NCBI GenBank assembly: GCA_026415615.1
Contig: JAOAGT010000005.1
Coordinates: 121,911-185,910, forward strand
Source of the DNA: Thermoleophilia bacterium
GTDB lineage: Bacteria > Actinomycetota > Thermoleophilia > RBG-16-64-13
Length of the DNA: 64,000 nucleotides
Direction: 5' to 3'
This document shows positions 51,259 to 60,439 of the stretch, in pieces (the stretch's first letter is position 1; each line of letters starts with the position of its first letter). The position numbers and the translations under genes are program-made. The notes beneath the pieces are model-generated. The model had not been told where the DNA came from. It worked only from the letters and a program-made list of their open reading frames with translations, and ran no database searches.

Positions 51259-53253
51259 CTATAAGAGCGAGCCCAGTCTGAATACCACAGTGCCCAACAG
51301 CAAAGACACCACAAGCATAAGGCCGATACTTGCCGCAAGCCAACCCCATGACTGCGACTCCTGGCGAATCGCGGCAAGCGTAGCCACACAGGGCACAAAG
51401 GTCATCTGCACAACGAGGAATGCGGCGGCCGCCGGCGGCGTAAGCGCCCCCGCCACCACAGCCGCCAACCCGCCTCCGCCGGCGGCCGCGCCAAACACCA
51501 CCGCAAGTGTGGCCACCGAGTTTTCCTTGGCTACAAAGCTCGAAAGCAGAGCAACCATAAGGCGCCAGTCTCCCAACCCCATAAGCGCGCCTATCGGCTC
51601 TAAACCTCGCCCCAGGATCCCCAAGACACTTGCGCTTGGCTCCTTACCCGGGTAGTTCGAAAGCACCCATACCACTGCCGAAACCACGACGATTAGAGTC
51701 CCGGCTTTTTTGACGAAGGCTAACGTGTTTCGCCATACGTAAAGTCCGATAGTACGAGCGTTTGGAGCATGGTAAAGCGGCATCTCCATGATTAAGGCGC
51801 TTCTCTCTCCGCCAAAGACCAGCTTGTTTACAGCTATCCCCACAACTGCGAGAACTACCAGGTTCCCTCCCACCAGAGCAAGCGAGGCCCATATGGCCGA
51901 GCTTCCGAAGAAGGCGGGGGCTAGAAACGCAAGCACTGCCAGGCGCCCGCTGCAAGGTATAAACGGCGTGAGGAGAATGGTTAAAAGGCGCGCTCTTCGC
52001 TCTTCAATGATGCGGCTACCCAGCACTGCCGGAACATTGCAGCCAAAGCCAAGGATCAAAGGCATGCAAGACTTGCCATGTAACCCCATCCAGTGCATGT
52101 AGCGGTCAGTAACATAGGCTGCACGAGTCATGTAGCCCACGTCCTCCAGCAGACCTAGCGCAGCAAAAAAGACCACCAGGATGGGAAGAAAAGAAAGCAC
52201 CGTTCCCGCACCGCCCACTACCCCGTCGGCCAGGACGCCACTCACCCAGCCAGGGGCCCAGCCTAGTAGCTCCCGCAATAGTCCAGCTAGTCGTCCCGTA
52301 ATGAGCTCGCTGAGCGCCTCAGCGGCTGGTCCGGCCACAAAATAGGTAACTCCGAACAGCGCCGCCATAGCGGCGATAAGCATCACCAGTCCCCAAAAAG
52401 GATGCGTGGCCACGCGGTCAATACGGTCCGTGATAGCTGTGACCCCTCGGCGAGGCTGGACCACCGCCGCCCGCACCATGCGGCCAATCCAGTCATACCG
52501 GCCACCCGCGATGTCAAGAAACGCATCGTCGTGCCCGGCAAGTACAGCCTTTACTTGCGGCCAAATGTCTGGAGCAGCCTGCTGGACCATCTCCGCTACC
52601 TCGGTGTCACCCTCGAGCAGCTTCACAGCTGTCCAGTCAAGCGGATAACCCCAGGGCAACTTGCCTTCAAGGAGCTGGCGGATCTGTTCCAGCACAGGGC
52701 GGTGTTTCTCCCGCACCGCAGGACGGCTTGAGCGCGACAACTCCGGATGTTGAGCAAGATGCTCTATTGCTTCCATCAGCTCTACAAGCCCGCTGCCTTT
52801 GCTGGCCACCAGAGGTACCACTGGCACACCGAGAGCTGCCTGCAGGACTGGAGCCTCTACGTGAATGCCGTGGGCCTCGGCCACATCAATCATGTTAAGA
52901 GCCACCACCAGCGGAATGGGCATAAGCAGAAGTTCGGCCACCAGGTAGAGATTGCGTTCAAGCGCGGCCGCATTTACCACTGCGACGACCACGTCCGGAC
53001 GCTCTTTCAGCAGGTAGTCGCGAGCAATTCGCTCTTCTTCTGAACCGGAGGTCAGACTGTAGGTCCCGGGAAGGTCAACTACCTCATACTCCCGGCCCCG
53101 AAAAACAAAACGGCCCGTCTTCTTCTCCACGGTTTTACCGGGCCAATTTCCGACATGCTGATTTAGCCCAGTGAGGGCGTTAAAGACAGTGCTTTTCCCC
53201 ACATTTGGCTGGCCTGCCAGACCCACCCTGACTAGTTGCCCGGGGGCTCTCAT
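51259..53253 (-). CDS. feoB: Ferrous iron transport protein B
   Basis: 664-residue membrane Fe(II) importer. The N-terminal G domain has GQPNVGKSTVFNALTG, VVDLPGTYSLTSG and LNMIDVAEAHG; Gate motifs and about nine or ten membrane segments follow (SCMPLILGFGCNVPAV is one gate). ATG 53253 begins three bases after the feoA stop. The C-terminal half contains an Ala/Gly/Pro-rich loop encoded by a GC inverted repeat (51425-51489). It is the last gene of dtxR-feoA-feoB. Confidence 0.96.
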   Translation of the reverse strand: MRAPGQLVRVGLAGQPNVGKSTVFNALTGLNQHVGNWPGKTVEKKTGRFVFRGREYEVVDLPGTYSLTSGSEEERIARDYLLKERPDVVVAVVNAAALERNLYLVAELLLMPIPLVVALNMIDVAEAHGIHVEAPVLQAALGVPVVPLVASKGSGLVELMEAIEHLAQHPELSRSSRPAVREKHRPVLEQIRQLLEGKLPWGYPLDWTAVKLLEGDTEVAEMVQQAAPDIWPQVKAVLAGHDDAFLDIAGGRYDWIGRMVRAAVVQPRRGVTAITDRIDRVATHPFWGLVMLIAAMAALFGVTYFVAGPAAEALSELITGRLAGLLRELLGWAPGWVSGVLADGVVGGAGTVLSFLPILVVFFAALGLLEDVGYMTRAAYVTDRYMHWMGLHGKSCMPLILGFGCNVPAVLGSRIIEERRARLLTILLTPFIPCSGRLAVLAFLAPAFFGSSAIWASLALVGGNLVVLAVVGIAVNKLVFGGERSALIMEMPLYHAPNARTIGLYVWRNTLAFVKKAGTLIVVVSAVVWVLSNYPGKEPSASVLGILGRGLEPIGALMGLGDWRLMVALLSSFVAKENSVATLAVVFGAAAGGGGLAAVVAGALTPPAAAAFLVVQMTFVPCVATLAAIRQESQSWGWLAASIGLMLVVSLLLGTVVFRLGSLL
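51425..51489. repeat. 14-bp GC-only inverted repeat inside feoB
   Basis: GCGGCCGCCGGCGG (51425-51438) and its exact reverse complement (51476-51489) are separated by 37 bp. The region encodes an alanine/glycine/proline-rich loop near the C-terminus of FeoB. Both arms contain the octamer GCGGCCGC. Confidence 0.8.
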
Positions 53254-53255
53254 CT

Positions 53256-53483
53256 TTAGTCCAGAGGCTCCACCACCACCCGGGCCGCCTGCCCCCGACC
53301 AAGAGCAAGCCGAACCCCATGAACTTCTACAATCAGGGGCCCGTGGCCGCGGTTCTGCAGCACCACCACCTCTGCACCCGGAGTCAGACCCAGAGACACC
53401 AAACGCTTGGCCAGCCCGGGAGCTCCGGGCAACTGCTTTACTACTCCGCGTGCGCAAGCGGGGAGGTCAGCAAGTGACGTCAC
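53256..53483 (-). CDS. feoA: Ferrous iron transport protein A
   Basis: A 75-residue SH3-like protein needed for FeoB function: TSLADLPACARGVVKQLPG, KRLVSLGLTPGAEVVVLQ, GPLIVEVHGVRLALGRGQA. The start GTG 53483 has GGGAGG seven bases upstream and overlaps the regulator stop as GTGA. feoB starts two bases after its stop. Confidence 0.94.
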   Translation of the reverse strand: MTSLADLPACARGVVKQLPGAPGLAKRLVSLGLTPGAEVVVLQNRGHGPLIVEVHGVRLALGRGQAARVVVEPLD

Positions 53484-53896
53484 GGCTGAACCTCCCGTTT
53501 CTTGCCCACCCCGTGCTTTTCGGCAAAAGCTACAAAGTGCTCTAGAACCTCGGGGTCCAAAACGTGCTCCATCTTGCAAGCGGCGCTTTCGGCCTTCTCC
53601 GCAGAGACGCCCAGTATGTCGGTAAGAAAGTCGCGAATGGCAGTGTGGCGTCGTTCTACTTCCAGCGCCAGATCAAGGCCTTTGTTTGTCAAGGTGACGT
53701 GACCGTAGCGAGCATGAGTGACAAGGCCCCGCGCCGAAAGACTCTTGAGAGCCCCGGTCACCGAGGGACGCGAAACCTGCAGCTGGTCGGCGATTTCGCT
53801 TACGCGCGCAACCCGGCACGTCCGTTCCAGTTGGAGGATAGCCTCAAGGTAATCCTCCATACTTGCGCTGAGTTGCTCGGTTTCTTCGTTACTCAT
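53480..53896 (-). CDS. DtxR/MntR family metal-dependent repressor
   Basis: 138 residues: a winged helix (about 10-70) and the metal-dependent dimerisation domain, without the SH3-like third domain. SMEDYLEAI supplies the Asp and Glu of the MntR site, VERRHTAIRDFL the His, and CKMEHVL a Cys-x2-Glu-His as in DtxR/IdeR rather than MntR's Glu-x2-Glu-His. The metal site thus looks hybrid. It heads the feoA-feoB operon, so iron is the likely signal, with autoregulation through the palindromes at 53982-54001. Confidence 0.9.
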   Translation of the reverse strand: MSNEETEQLSASMEDYLEAILQLERTCRVARVSEIADQLQVSRPSVTGALKSLSARGLVTHARYGHVTLTNKGLDLALEVERRHTAIRDFLTDILGVSAEKAESAACKMEHVLDPEVLEHFVAFAEKHGVGKKREVQP

Positions 53897-53981
53897 GGCC
53901 CCTCCTGGCCACCTTCTTGCCTTGGCACTTTCAGCCGGCTTGCCACCAATTCCGTGGTAGCAGAAATAACAACCGATCGGC

Positions 53982-54029
53982 GCCTAAGTTAGGCAAACCT
54001 ATTTTAGTACGGCGTGTCTAATAAAGCAA
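53982..54029 (-). promoter_or_regulatory. Promoter and candidate DtxR-type operator of dtxR-feoA-feoB
   Basis: On the minus strand TTGCTT (54029-54024) and TAAAAT (54006-54001) are 17 bp apart. Immediately at the expected start point lie two overlapping inverted repeats: GCCTAAGTTAGGC (53982-53994) and TAGGCAAACCTA (53990-54001). They resemble DtxR/IdeR-family sites (TTAGG...CCTAA half-sites). Repression with metal bound is the natural reading. They sit 86-106 bp before the regulator's ATG. Confidence 0.75.
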
Positions 54030-54096
54030 AGGAAGGCTATCTCACAGCAGGTTGCGAAAGGTCAGAGAGAGCAACTAGGAAGCAACTACAAAGAGG

Positions 54097-54999
54097 TCAG
54101 GCAGCAATCACAACGCGGTCGCGACCTTCGTTCTTTGCCCGATATAAGGCATCGTCAGCCGCCCGCACAAGCTCTTCCAAACTCTCACCCGCAGCAGTCG
54201 CCCCTCCTAGGCTGAGTGTTACAGAGATGCTCTCCCCCGAAGGGATTGCTACAAGCTGAGCTTTCATAGCTGTACGAATACGCTCAAGAAGCGAAGGTAG
54301 TTCGCCCCGCCCCACCCCCGGAAGCACCAACAAGAATTCCTCGCCGCCAATTCGGCCCAAAGCATCGTATGGCCTCACTGCTTCCTGAACCCGCGCCACA
54401 ACAGTCTGCAAGACAGCATCTCCCGCTGCATGTCCATACCGGTCATTAACCGCCTTGAAATGGTCGATGTCCAAGATCGCAACGCTCAAAGGTTTCTGGT
54501 CACGTGTTGAACGCGCCAGCTCCTCTTCCAGACGGGCAAGGACAGCCCGCCTATTCATGACTTGGGTGAGGGGATCGGTCAGAGCCTGGCGCTCAAGCTC
54601 GCGCTGCATATCGAGCAATTTGGCGTTAAGCTCAGCAAATCGCCTTCCAACGAGCAGGCGGGCCCGGAGTTCGTCCGGGTCAAAAGGCTTTTGCACGTAG
54701 TCTGAGGCGCCGGCTTCAAGCCCGGTGGCAATGTCATGCTTGTCACCCCGCGAGGTCAGCAAAATGAGATACGGGGGATTTACCAAGTCCATGGCTCTAA
54801 TCCGCCGGCAAATCTCAACACCATCAAGCCCTGGCATCATCCAATCAAGAACTGCAAGATCCGGTGCATCCGGGCCAGATAAGATCTGCCAAGCCTCTTC
54901 ACCATCCGCCGCAGAGACTACTTCGTAACCCCAGCGTGAGAGAACGCGCTGCAAGAGTAAACGAGAAGCCGGGTCGTCATCCGCTACCAAAACTTTCAT
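54097..54999 (-). CDS. Response regulator with GGDEF output (diguanylate cyclase)
   Basis: 300 residues. The REC domain has the acidic pair in VLVADDDPAS, the phosphoacceptor in LAVLDWMMPGLDG (Asp about 53) and the Lys in YVQKPFDPDEL. A short coiled linker leads to a GGDEF domain with active GGEEF in RIGGEEFLLVLPG and an intact I-site RPYD five residues before it. This is the PleD/WspR-type layout with one REC. It lies 43 bp downstream of the hybrid kinase on the same strand, so it is the probable phosphorelay target. Confidence 0.93.
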   Translation of the reverse strand: MKVLVADDDPASRLLLQRVLSRWGYEVVSAADGEEAWQILSGPDAPDLAVLDWMMPGLDGVEICRRIRAMDLVNPPYLILLTSRGDKHDIATGLEAGASDYVQKPFDPDELRARLLVGRRFAELNAKLLDMQRELERQALTDPLTQVMNRRAVLARLEEELARSTRDQKPLSVAILDIDHFKAVNDRYGHAAGDAVLQTVVARVQEAVRPYDALGRIGGEEFLLVLPGVGRGELPSLLERIRTAMKAQLVAIPSGESISVTLSLGGATAAGESLEELVRAADDALYRAKNEGRDRVVIAA

Positions 55000-55042
55000 T
55001 GCCGCCCATCCTCACGCACTCGGCCACCCTAATTCCGGCTCT

Positions 55043-58000
55043 TTACAGCAGCCTGCCCTTCTTCTTGACCAACGCAAGCAGCTTGGCAAGTTCTTTCTGC
55101 AGTTGCCCCAGCAGGGCTCGCGTCTCGACACTGGAGACATCACCTTGGGCAGCCCTTTGTTCCAGCGCAGCGGCGACGCTCCGCAAACCCTGGGCTCCCA
55201 CGCTAGCCGATGACCCCTTTAGAGCGTGGGCCTTTTCTCGAGCTATTCTCGCGTCTCCAGCGGCGAAACTCTGCAAGACTCCCTCTACCTGAGACTCAAC
55301 GCTGGAAAGATATTCGTGCGCGATCTCCGCCGCCGCTTCACGATCGCCGTCAAACATGTCAAGCAGCACTTGTTCGTCAAAAATGGCCGTAGGATCTGAA
55401 TCGATCTGTTCGGATTCGGGCTCACATTCAGGCAGGCTTGGGGCACGGTGTGTCGGTGCTTCCTGTGCGCCTACCGCTGATTCGGGGCCCTCCGGTTGAG
55501 AAACAGCTGGTATCCATCGGTTTATGACCTCTTGCAGCTCGGCCACCTTGATGGGCTTGGCCAGGTAGTCGTTCATGCCGGCAGCCAAACACTTCTCCCG
55601 GTCACCGGCCATTGCATGAGCCGTCAAAGCCACTATCACCGCCTGGCTGCTTTTTGCGTGCGACGACGGATCCCGAAGCAGACTTGTGACCTCAAGACCA
55701 TCCAAGCCTGGCATCTGCACGTCCATGAGAATAAGGTCATAGTGATTCTCTTTGGCCATGGCGAGGGCTTGGGTCCCGTCCGAAGCAACATCGGCTACGT
55801 ACCCGAGTCTCTCCAGAGCCTTTAGAGCTACTTTCTGGTTCACCGCGTTGTCTTCGGCCAGCAGAATGCGCGCCCGGCGTCGAGCTCGCTCGGCAAGGGT
55901 ATGGCGAGTAATTATCCTCTCCTTGGCCCTCTGTTCAGGAGTGGCAGGCTGTTTTTGTAGGCGGCCTATGACCGCCGCCAAGCAGTCGTACAGGTGCGAC
56001 TGCCTTACCGGCTTCACCAGATAAGCAGCGAAGCCTATCTTCTCCAAGCGGGCGGCGTCGCCTCGGGCTCCGACGGAGGTCATCATCACCAGTCCGGTGT
56101 TTGCCAGTTCGGGATCAGACTTGATCTGAACGGCCAATTGCTCACCGTCCATCTCCGGCATGCACATGTCGAGCACCGCCACCTGGTATGGATCACCCTC
56201 GCGCACCGCTTGTCGCAGGGCGGCTAACGCCTCCTTGCCGCTGGCTACTTCAGTATGGCGACAGCCCCAAGACTCAAACATGCCCGCCAGGACACGGCGG
56301 TTGGTTTCGCTGTCGTCCACCCCCAGCACGCGAACGCCCGCTAAGCTGGCCATTTCCAATTCCTCGGGCGCGCTGGTATCCGGAACACCTTTAGCCAAGG
56401 GCAAGGTAAACCAGAACGTCGAACCTTCGCCCACCCGGCTCTCCACTCCAATCTCGCCGCCCATGCCCTCCACTAACCCCTTGGCTATGGAGAGCCCTAG
56501 ACCAGTGCCACCGTAGCGCCTAGTCGTGGAAACATCGGCCTGCACAAAAGGCTGGAACAATTGGTCGCGAATGTGCTCGGGAATGCCTATGCCTGTGTCT
56601 CTCACGATAAACTTGAGCCAAACCTTGTCCCGGTCTTCACGCTCGAGAAGCACGTGAACGTCTACCTCACCTTTCTCGGTAAACTTAATGGCGTTGCCGA
56701 TCAAGTTGGTGAGAATCTGCCGCAACCGCCCAGGATCTCCTCTCAAGGCCGAAGGCACATCAGGCTCCACCAACATCGCCAGCTCCAGGCCTTTCTCGTG
56801 CGCCTTGATGGCAAGCAGAGCCATCATGTCTTCCAAAGTAAGGCGCAGGTCAAAGTCAATGTTTTCGAATTCGAGCTTCTTGGCCTCAATCTTGGAGAAG
56901 TCGAGAATGTCGCCAATAACGGTAAGTAGAGCCTCTGCACTTGACCTCACTGTCTCTGCGTAATCGCGCTGCTCCGGAGTAAGGTCTGTATCTAGGAGCA
57001 GGTCGATCATCCCGATGATGCCGTTCATCGGAGTCCGGATCTCGTGGCTCATGTTGGCCAGGAAAGCACTCTTAGCCTCATTGGCCGCTTGCGCTTCCAA
57101 GGCAAGCTGGTTTGCCCGCCTGATAGCATGCTCCAGCTCTCGGTTGGCGGCCTCAGCCTTTTCCTTGGCCTCTCGCAAAGCAGCTTCGTTCTTCTTGCGC
57201 TCAGTGATGTCCCGAGCCAAGACAAAGTTGTATTCCTTGCCCTCGTACTCAACAAAGTGAGCTGTGACCTCTACCGGGATGTCGCGCCCGTCCTTGGTAC
57301 GGTGAGTGGTTTCGAAGTTCAGCGTGCCGTTGCGCTTGAGCTCATCCCAGTGATCCTGCCAAGGACGCGGCGCGTTGGGGTCGATCTGGTAGATGCTCAT
57401 TCCGCGCATTTCTTCCCGGGTGTACCCGAGCTGCTTGCACGCACCCTCACTTGCATAGGTGAGGGTGCCATCCGAGCCTATCCAGAGAATTTGAGCATCG
57501 GCGTGATCCACGGAGTACTGCGTCAGCCGGAGCTTCTTTTCCAAACGCTTGCGCTCTGTAATGTCGCGGGCAAATTGGAAGCTGTACTCTTCCCCCTCAA
57601 ACTCAACGTGGTTGGCTGTTACTTCCACCGGAATGTCGCGCCCATCTTTGGTGCGGTGAACCGTCTCGAAAGTGAGGGTCTTTTTCTCCCGCAGTAGCTG
57701 CCACCGCTTGGAAAGATCCTCAGGAAAGCCGGGATCGACAAGCCGCATGCTCTTGCCCTGAAGTTCGGCCACCGTGTAGCCCAGTTGCTCGCAAGTGGAG
57801 GCATTGGTTTCCACGATGCGGCCCTCGGCATCAAGCCAGAAAACCATGCCGCCCGAATGGTCAAGGGAGAACTGCGCCAGACGGAGTGACCTCTCCATCT
57901 TCTTGCGCTCGGTAATATCGCGAACGATGCAGAAGATGTATTTCTTGCCGCCGATGATGGCCCCGTTGTTGCTGAGCTCCACGGCTATATAGGAGCCGTC

Positions 58001-59374
58001 TTTGCGACGATGTCTGGTTTCAAAATGGTGACCCTGGCCTCCGGGACCCACCTCTTTCAACAAGGCAAGCAACTCTTCCTTGGTGTAGTCGGTGTTCCAG
58101 TCCCACAGATGAAGTTTGAGCACCTCTTCTAGCGAGTACCCAAGCTGGCGGGCGTATTCTTCATTTGCCTCTACCACCGCGCCAGTCTCGTCTAAGACGA
58201 CAATGCCGTCCCTTGATTGCTCTACCAGGATGCGGCGGCGATCCATCTCCTCCTGGAGCCTGCGCTCTGTCTCTTTGCGCTCACTAATGTCGTAGGCAAA
58301 GATAAAAGCGTACTCTTCGCCCTCGTATTGCATGTAGTGAGCAGTCACTTCCACCGGGATCAGCCGACCATCCTTGGTGCGGTGGCTCGTTTCGACGTGG
58401 CGAATGCCCTCCGTTCTCAGCCTCGTCATGGGTACATCCCATGGGGTGGGCATAAACGGATCAATTTCGTAGATGCTCTTTCCTACAAGCTCCTGCTGCG
58501 TGTAACCCAGCTGCTTGCAGGTGGAATCACTGGCATAGGCAATGCGGCCGTCGGCCCCCACCCAAAAAAGCTGCAAAGCAGCGTGGTCAACCGAATACTG
58601 CGTGAGACGTAGCTCCTTCAAAACACGCTTGCGCTGGGTAATGTCACGGGCGATAGCGAGCAGATACTTACTGCCTTCGTGATCCAGCCAGCTGAGGCTG
58701 ATCTCCGCCGCTATCGAGCGTCCGGAATAGTCACGCAATTCCGTTTCGGTGCGAATTCGTCCCTCGCGCTCAACCGTGGTCCAAATCTCACCCCACCGAC
58801 GCGAAAGTTCGGGCAGAAACTGCTTGGCCTGGCTTTCTACCAGCTCCTCCCTTGGTCGCCCGAAGAACCGGCAGGCCGAGTCGTTAACAAAGACAAAGCG
58901 GCCTTCACGGTCAAGCCAGAATATGTAGTCCCCTGCGCGGTCCATGGCCACACGCGCAAGTTTGCTTGCCTGCATCCGGGATTTCTGCTCGGTTATGTCG
59001 CGGACCAAGAGGAAGTAGCCTCGTTCGTCTCCCAACTGAACCGGGAGAACGGTGCGTTCAAGGAAGCGCTGCTGTTGGTTCTCGTCAAGGCGCGCCACCT
59101 CTCGACGCACCGACTCCCCTTTGTGCATGGCCCGCTCAGCGTCTTCTGTTAGCCCCTCTCCCCAGATTTCGGGGGCAGCAAGGCGAGTCAACAACTCCTG
59201 GGGACTGGCTGAGTGTACGGCTTCGCCGTGATCTACTCCCGCAACCACGGCAGCCGTTGGGTTAGCCCAGAGGGGAACTCCGTCGGACGAAAATAGGACT
59301 GCGGCATGGCGTAGATGATCCAACAGAGCCTTTCCCAGTTCGCTAAGCACTTGTGTGTCACCCAGTTGTGCCAT
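55043..59374 (-). CDS. Cytoplasmic hybrid histidine kinase with six PAS domains, two REC and HPt
   Basis: 1443 residues from ATG 59374 (GGGGGA nine bases upstream; ATG 59413 is weaker). Six PAS units, most with PAC signatures (DITERK or DITQRK), span residues about 10-740. HisKA has [12 protein letters not shown] (His about 775), HATPase NLIGNAIKF and [16 protein letters not shown]1 has the Asp in [11 protein letters not shown] (about 1070), REC2 in [12 protein letters not shown] (about 1218), and the C-terminal HPt has [12 protein letters not shown] (about 1385). There is no membrane segment, so signals come from inside the cell. PAS3 and PAS6 are very similar, pointing to recent duplication. 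It is followed by a REC-GGDEF gene. Confidence 0.93.
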   Translation of the reverse strand: MAQLGDTQVLSELGKALLDHLRHAAVLFSSDGVPLWANPTAAVVAGVDHGEAVHSASPQELLTRLAAPEIWGEGLTEDAERAMHKGESVRREVARLDENQQQRFLERTVLPVQLGDERGYFLLVRDITEQKSRMQASKLARVAMDRAGDYIFWLDREGRFVFVNDSACRFFGRPREELVESQAKQFLPELSRRWGEIWTTVEREGRIRTETELRDYSGRSIAAEISLSWLDHEGSKYLLAIARDITQRKRVLKELRLTQYSVDHAALQLFWVGADGRIAYASDSTCKQLGYTQQELVGKSIYEIDPFMPTPWDVPMTRLRTEGIRHVETSHRTKDGRLIPVEVTAHYMQYEGEEYAFIFAYDISERKETERRLQEEMDRRRILVEQSRDGIVVLDETGAVVEANEEYARQLGYSLEEVLKLHLWDWNTDYTKEELLALLKEVGPGGQGHHFETRHRRKDGSYIAVELSNNGAIIGGKKYIFCIVRDITERKKMERSLRLAQFSLDHSGGMVFWLDAEGRIVETNASTCEQLGYTVAELQGKSMRLVDPGFPEDLSKRWQLLREKKTLTFETVHRTKDGRDIPVEVTANHVEFEGEEYSFQFARDITERKRLEKKLRLTQYSVDHADAQILWIGSDGTLTYASEGACKQLGYTREEMRGMSIYQIDPNAPRPWQDHWDELKRNGTLNFETTHRTKDGRDIPVEVTAHFVEYEGKEYNFVLARDITERKKNEAALREAKEKAEAANRELEHAIRRANQLALEAQAANEAKSAFLANMSHEIRTPMNGIIGMIDLLLDTDLTPEQRDYAETVRSSAEALLTVIGDILDFSKIEAKKLEFENIDFDLRLTLEDMMALLAIKAHEKGLELAMLVEPDVPSALRGDPGRLRQILTNLIGNAIKFTEKGEVDVHVLLEREDRDKVWLKFIVRDTGIGIPEHIRDQLFQPFVQADVSTTRRYGGTGLGLSIAKGLVEGMGGEIGVESRVGEGSTFWFTLPLAKGVPDTSAPEELEMASLAGVRVLGVDDSETNRRVLAGMFESWGCRHTEVASGKEALAALRQAVREGDPYQVAVLDMCMPEMDGEQLAVQIKSDPELANTGLVMMTSVGARGDAARLEKIGFAAYLVKPVRQSHLYDCLAAVIGRLQKQPATPEQRAKERIITRHTLAERARRRARILLAEDNAVNQKVALKALERLGYVADVASDGTQALAMAKENHYDLILMDVQMPGLDGLEVTSLLRDPSSHAKSSQAVIVALTAHAMAGDREKCLAAGMNDYLAKPIKVAELQEVINRWIPAVSQPEGPESAVGAQEAPTHRAPSLPECEPESEQIDSDPTAIFDEQVLLDMFDGDREAAAEIAHEYLSSVESQVEGVLQSFAAGDARIAREKAHALKGSSASVGAQGLRSVAAALEQRAAQGDVSSVETRALLGQLQKELAKLLALVKKKGRLL

Positions 59375-59458
59375 CTTGCTCGTTCCCCCGCTGAGGTCGC
59401 CATTTTTCCGCATTCAGACCAGCGTGTAAATATTGGATCGGCAAGAAAATGCCGATGC

Positions 59459-60367
59459 TCAAGCGCCAGACTGCGAGACCGGCTGCAAGACCGGCTGTGA
59501 GCCCGAAGGACTCTCTTGGATGAACCCCAGGCCTACTGCTCCCGGGCCAATATACGTGCCTATGACCGAGCCGACGATGGAGCAAGGCCGAAGATGAATC
59601 CGGCGGTCCGAGACTTCTAGCAACAGCTGCTCCAGTCTTTCCATAACCGGCTCGTTCAGGCCGTGGGACAGATTGGCGTAGATCTCTCCTCCCGGACTTG
59701 TGCGTTCGAGGAGACAATCGCGCATAGCTTCAAGCGCCTGCCGTAGGCCGCGAGTCTTCCTGTAAACGTCGGCCACGCCGTCCCTTATTTCTAGAACAGG
59801 CTTGATGTTAAGAAGGGTGCCCACCAGGTGGGCTGCTCGCCCTATGCGACCGCCCTTGTATAGATAATCAAGCGTGGTGGGCAGGAAAATAAAAGTCTTA
59901 TGCCTATCGAAATAATCAAGGTAGGCTTCAAATTCTTCTTCGGAGACTCCCCGATCAATCCGCTCCACCATCCGATCGACGAGTAGAGCGATGCCGCCGG
60001 TGGCAAGCCGAGAGTCAACCACTTTGACGCCGTCTATTTGCGCAGCCGCCGCCCGGGCGGCTTCACAGGTGCCGCTAAACTCGGCGCTAAGATGCACTGA
60101 ATACACCCGTTCATACCGCTCGCGCAGCTTCTGGTAAGTCTCAATCCACACGCCGGGCGGCGGCTGCGAGGTTGTGGGCAACTTGGGAAAAGCGGCCAGT
60201 TTGCGGTAGAACTCTTCAGGCTTAAGTTCCACCCAGTCTAGGTAGCACTCATCCCCAAAGCAAACGGTGAGGGGGACAAGGGTCACATTGGGGTCCTCGA
60301 CCAGATGCTTAGGAAGATCAGCCGTCGAGTCCACCACCAGGGCCGTGGTTGTGCGGTCGATGCGCAT
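59459..60367 (-). CDS. DegV family fatty acid-binding protein
   Basis: 302 residues: VVDSTADLPKHLVED, the segment LPTTSQPPPGVW (TTSQ/P motif), HLSAEFSGTCEAAR with the carboxylate-binding Ser, and TLDYLYKGGRIGRAAHLVG. DegV/FakB proteins present fatty acids to the FakA kinase; no fakA is in the window. The C-terminal residues are a 12-base repeat giving QPVLQPVSQ. It is 91 bp upstream of the hybrid kinase start and 72 bp downstream of uspA, with a strong hairpin in the latter gap. Confidence 0.9.
   Translation of the reverse strand: MRIDRTTTALVVDSTADLPKHLVEDPNVTLVPLTVCFGDECYLDWVELKPEEFYRKLAAFPKLPTTSQPPPGVWIETYQKLRERYERVYSVHLSAEFSGTCEAARAAAAQIDGVKVVDSRLATGGIALLVDRMVERIDRGVSEEEFEAYLDYFDRHKTFIFLPTTLDYLYKGGRIGRAAHLVGTLLNIKPVLEIRDGVADVYRKTRGLRQALEAMRDCLLERTSPGGEIYANLSHGLNEPVMERLEQLLLEVSDRRIHLRPCSIVGSVIGTYIGPGAVGLGFIQESPSGSQPVLQPVSQSGA
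59472..59495. repeat. 12-bp tandem duplication at the degV 3' end
   Basis: TGCGAGACCGGC and TGCAAGACCGGC are adjacent, encoding the repeated Gln-Pro-Val block in the last residues of the DegV protein, a few codons before its stop. Confidence 0.75.
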
Positions 60368-60393
60368 GGGAGTCTTGTCCTAGCGGTTGTGTG

Positions 60394-60434
60394 GGGGCGC
60401 GCGTGGCTGGCCCCTGGCCAACCACGCGCGCCCC
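60394..60434. terminator. Very stable GC-rich hairpin between uspA and degV
   Basis: Bases 60394-60406 pair with 60422-60434 over 13 bp; after one mismatch five more pairs close a three-base loop. It lies just past the uspA stop on the minus strand. No T-run follows on that strand (on the plus strand TTTCTC follows). It could be a terminator, an attenuator or an mRNA-stabilising element. Confidence 0.6.
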
Positions 60435-60439
60435 TTTCT

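Noticed and set aside
53254..53457. N-terminal extension of FeoB upstream of 53253
   Set aside because: This stretch is feoA in another frame; FeoB begins normally at the ATG two bases after the feoA stop.
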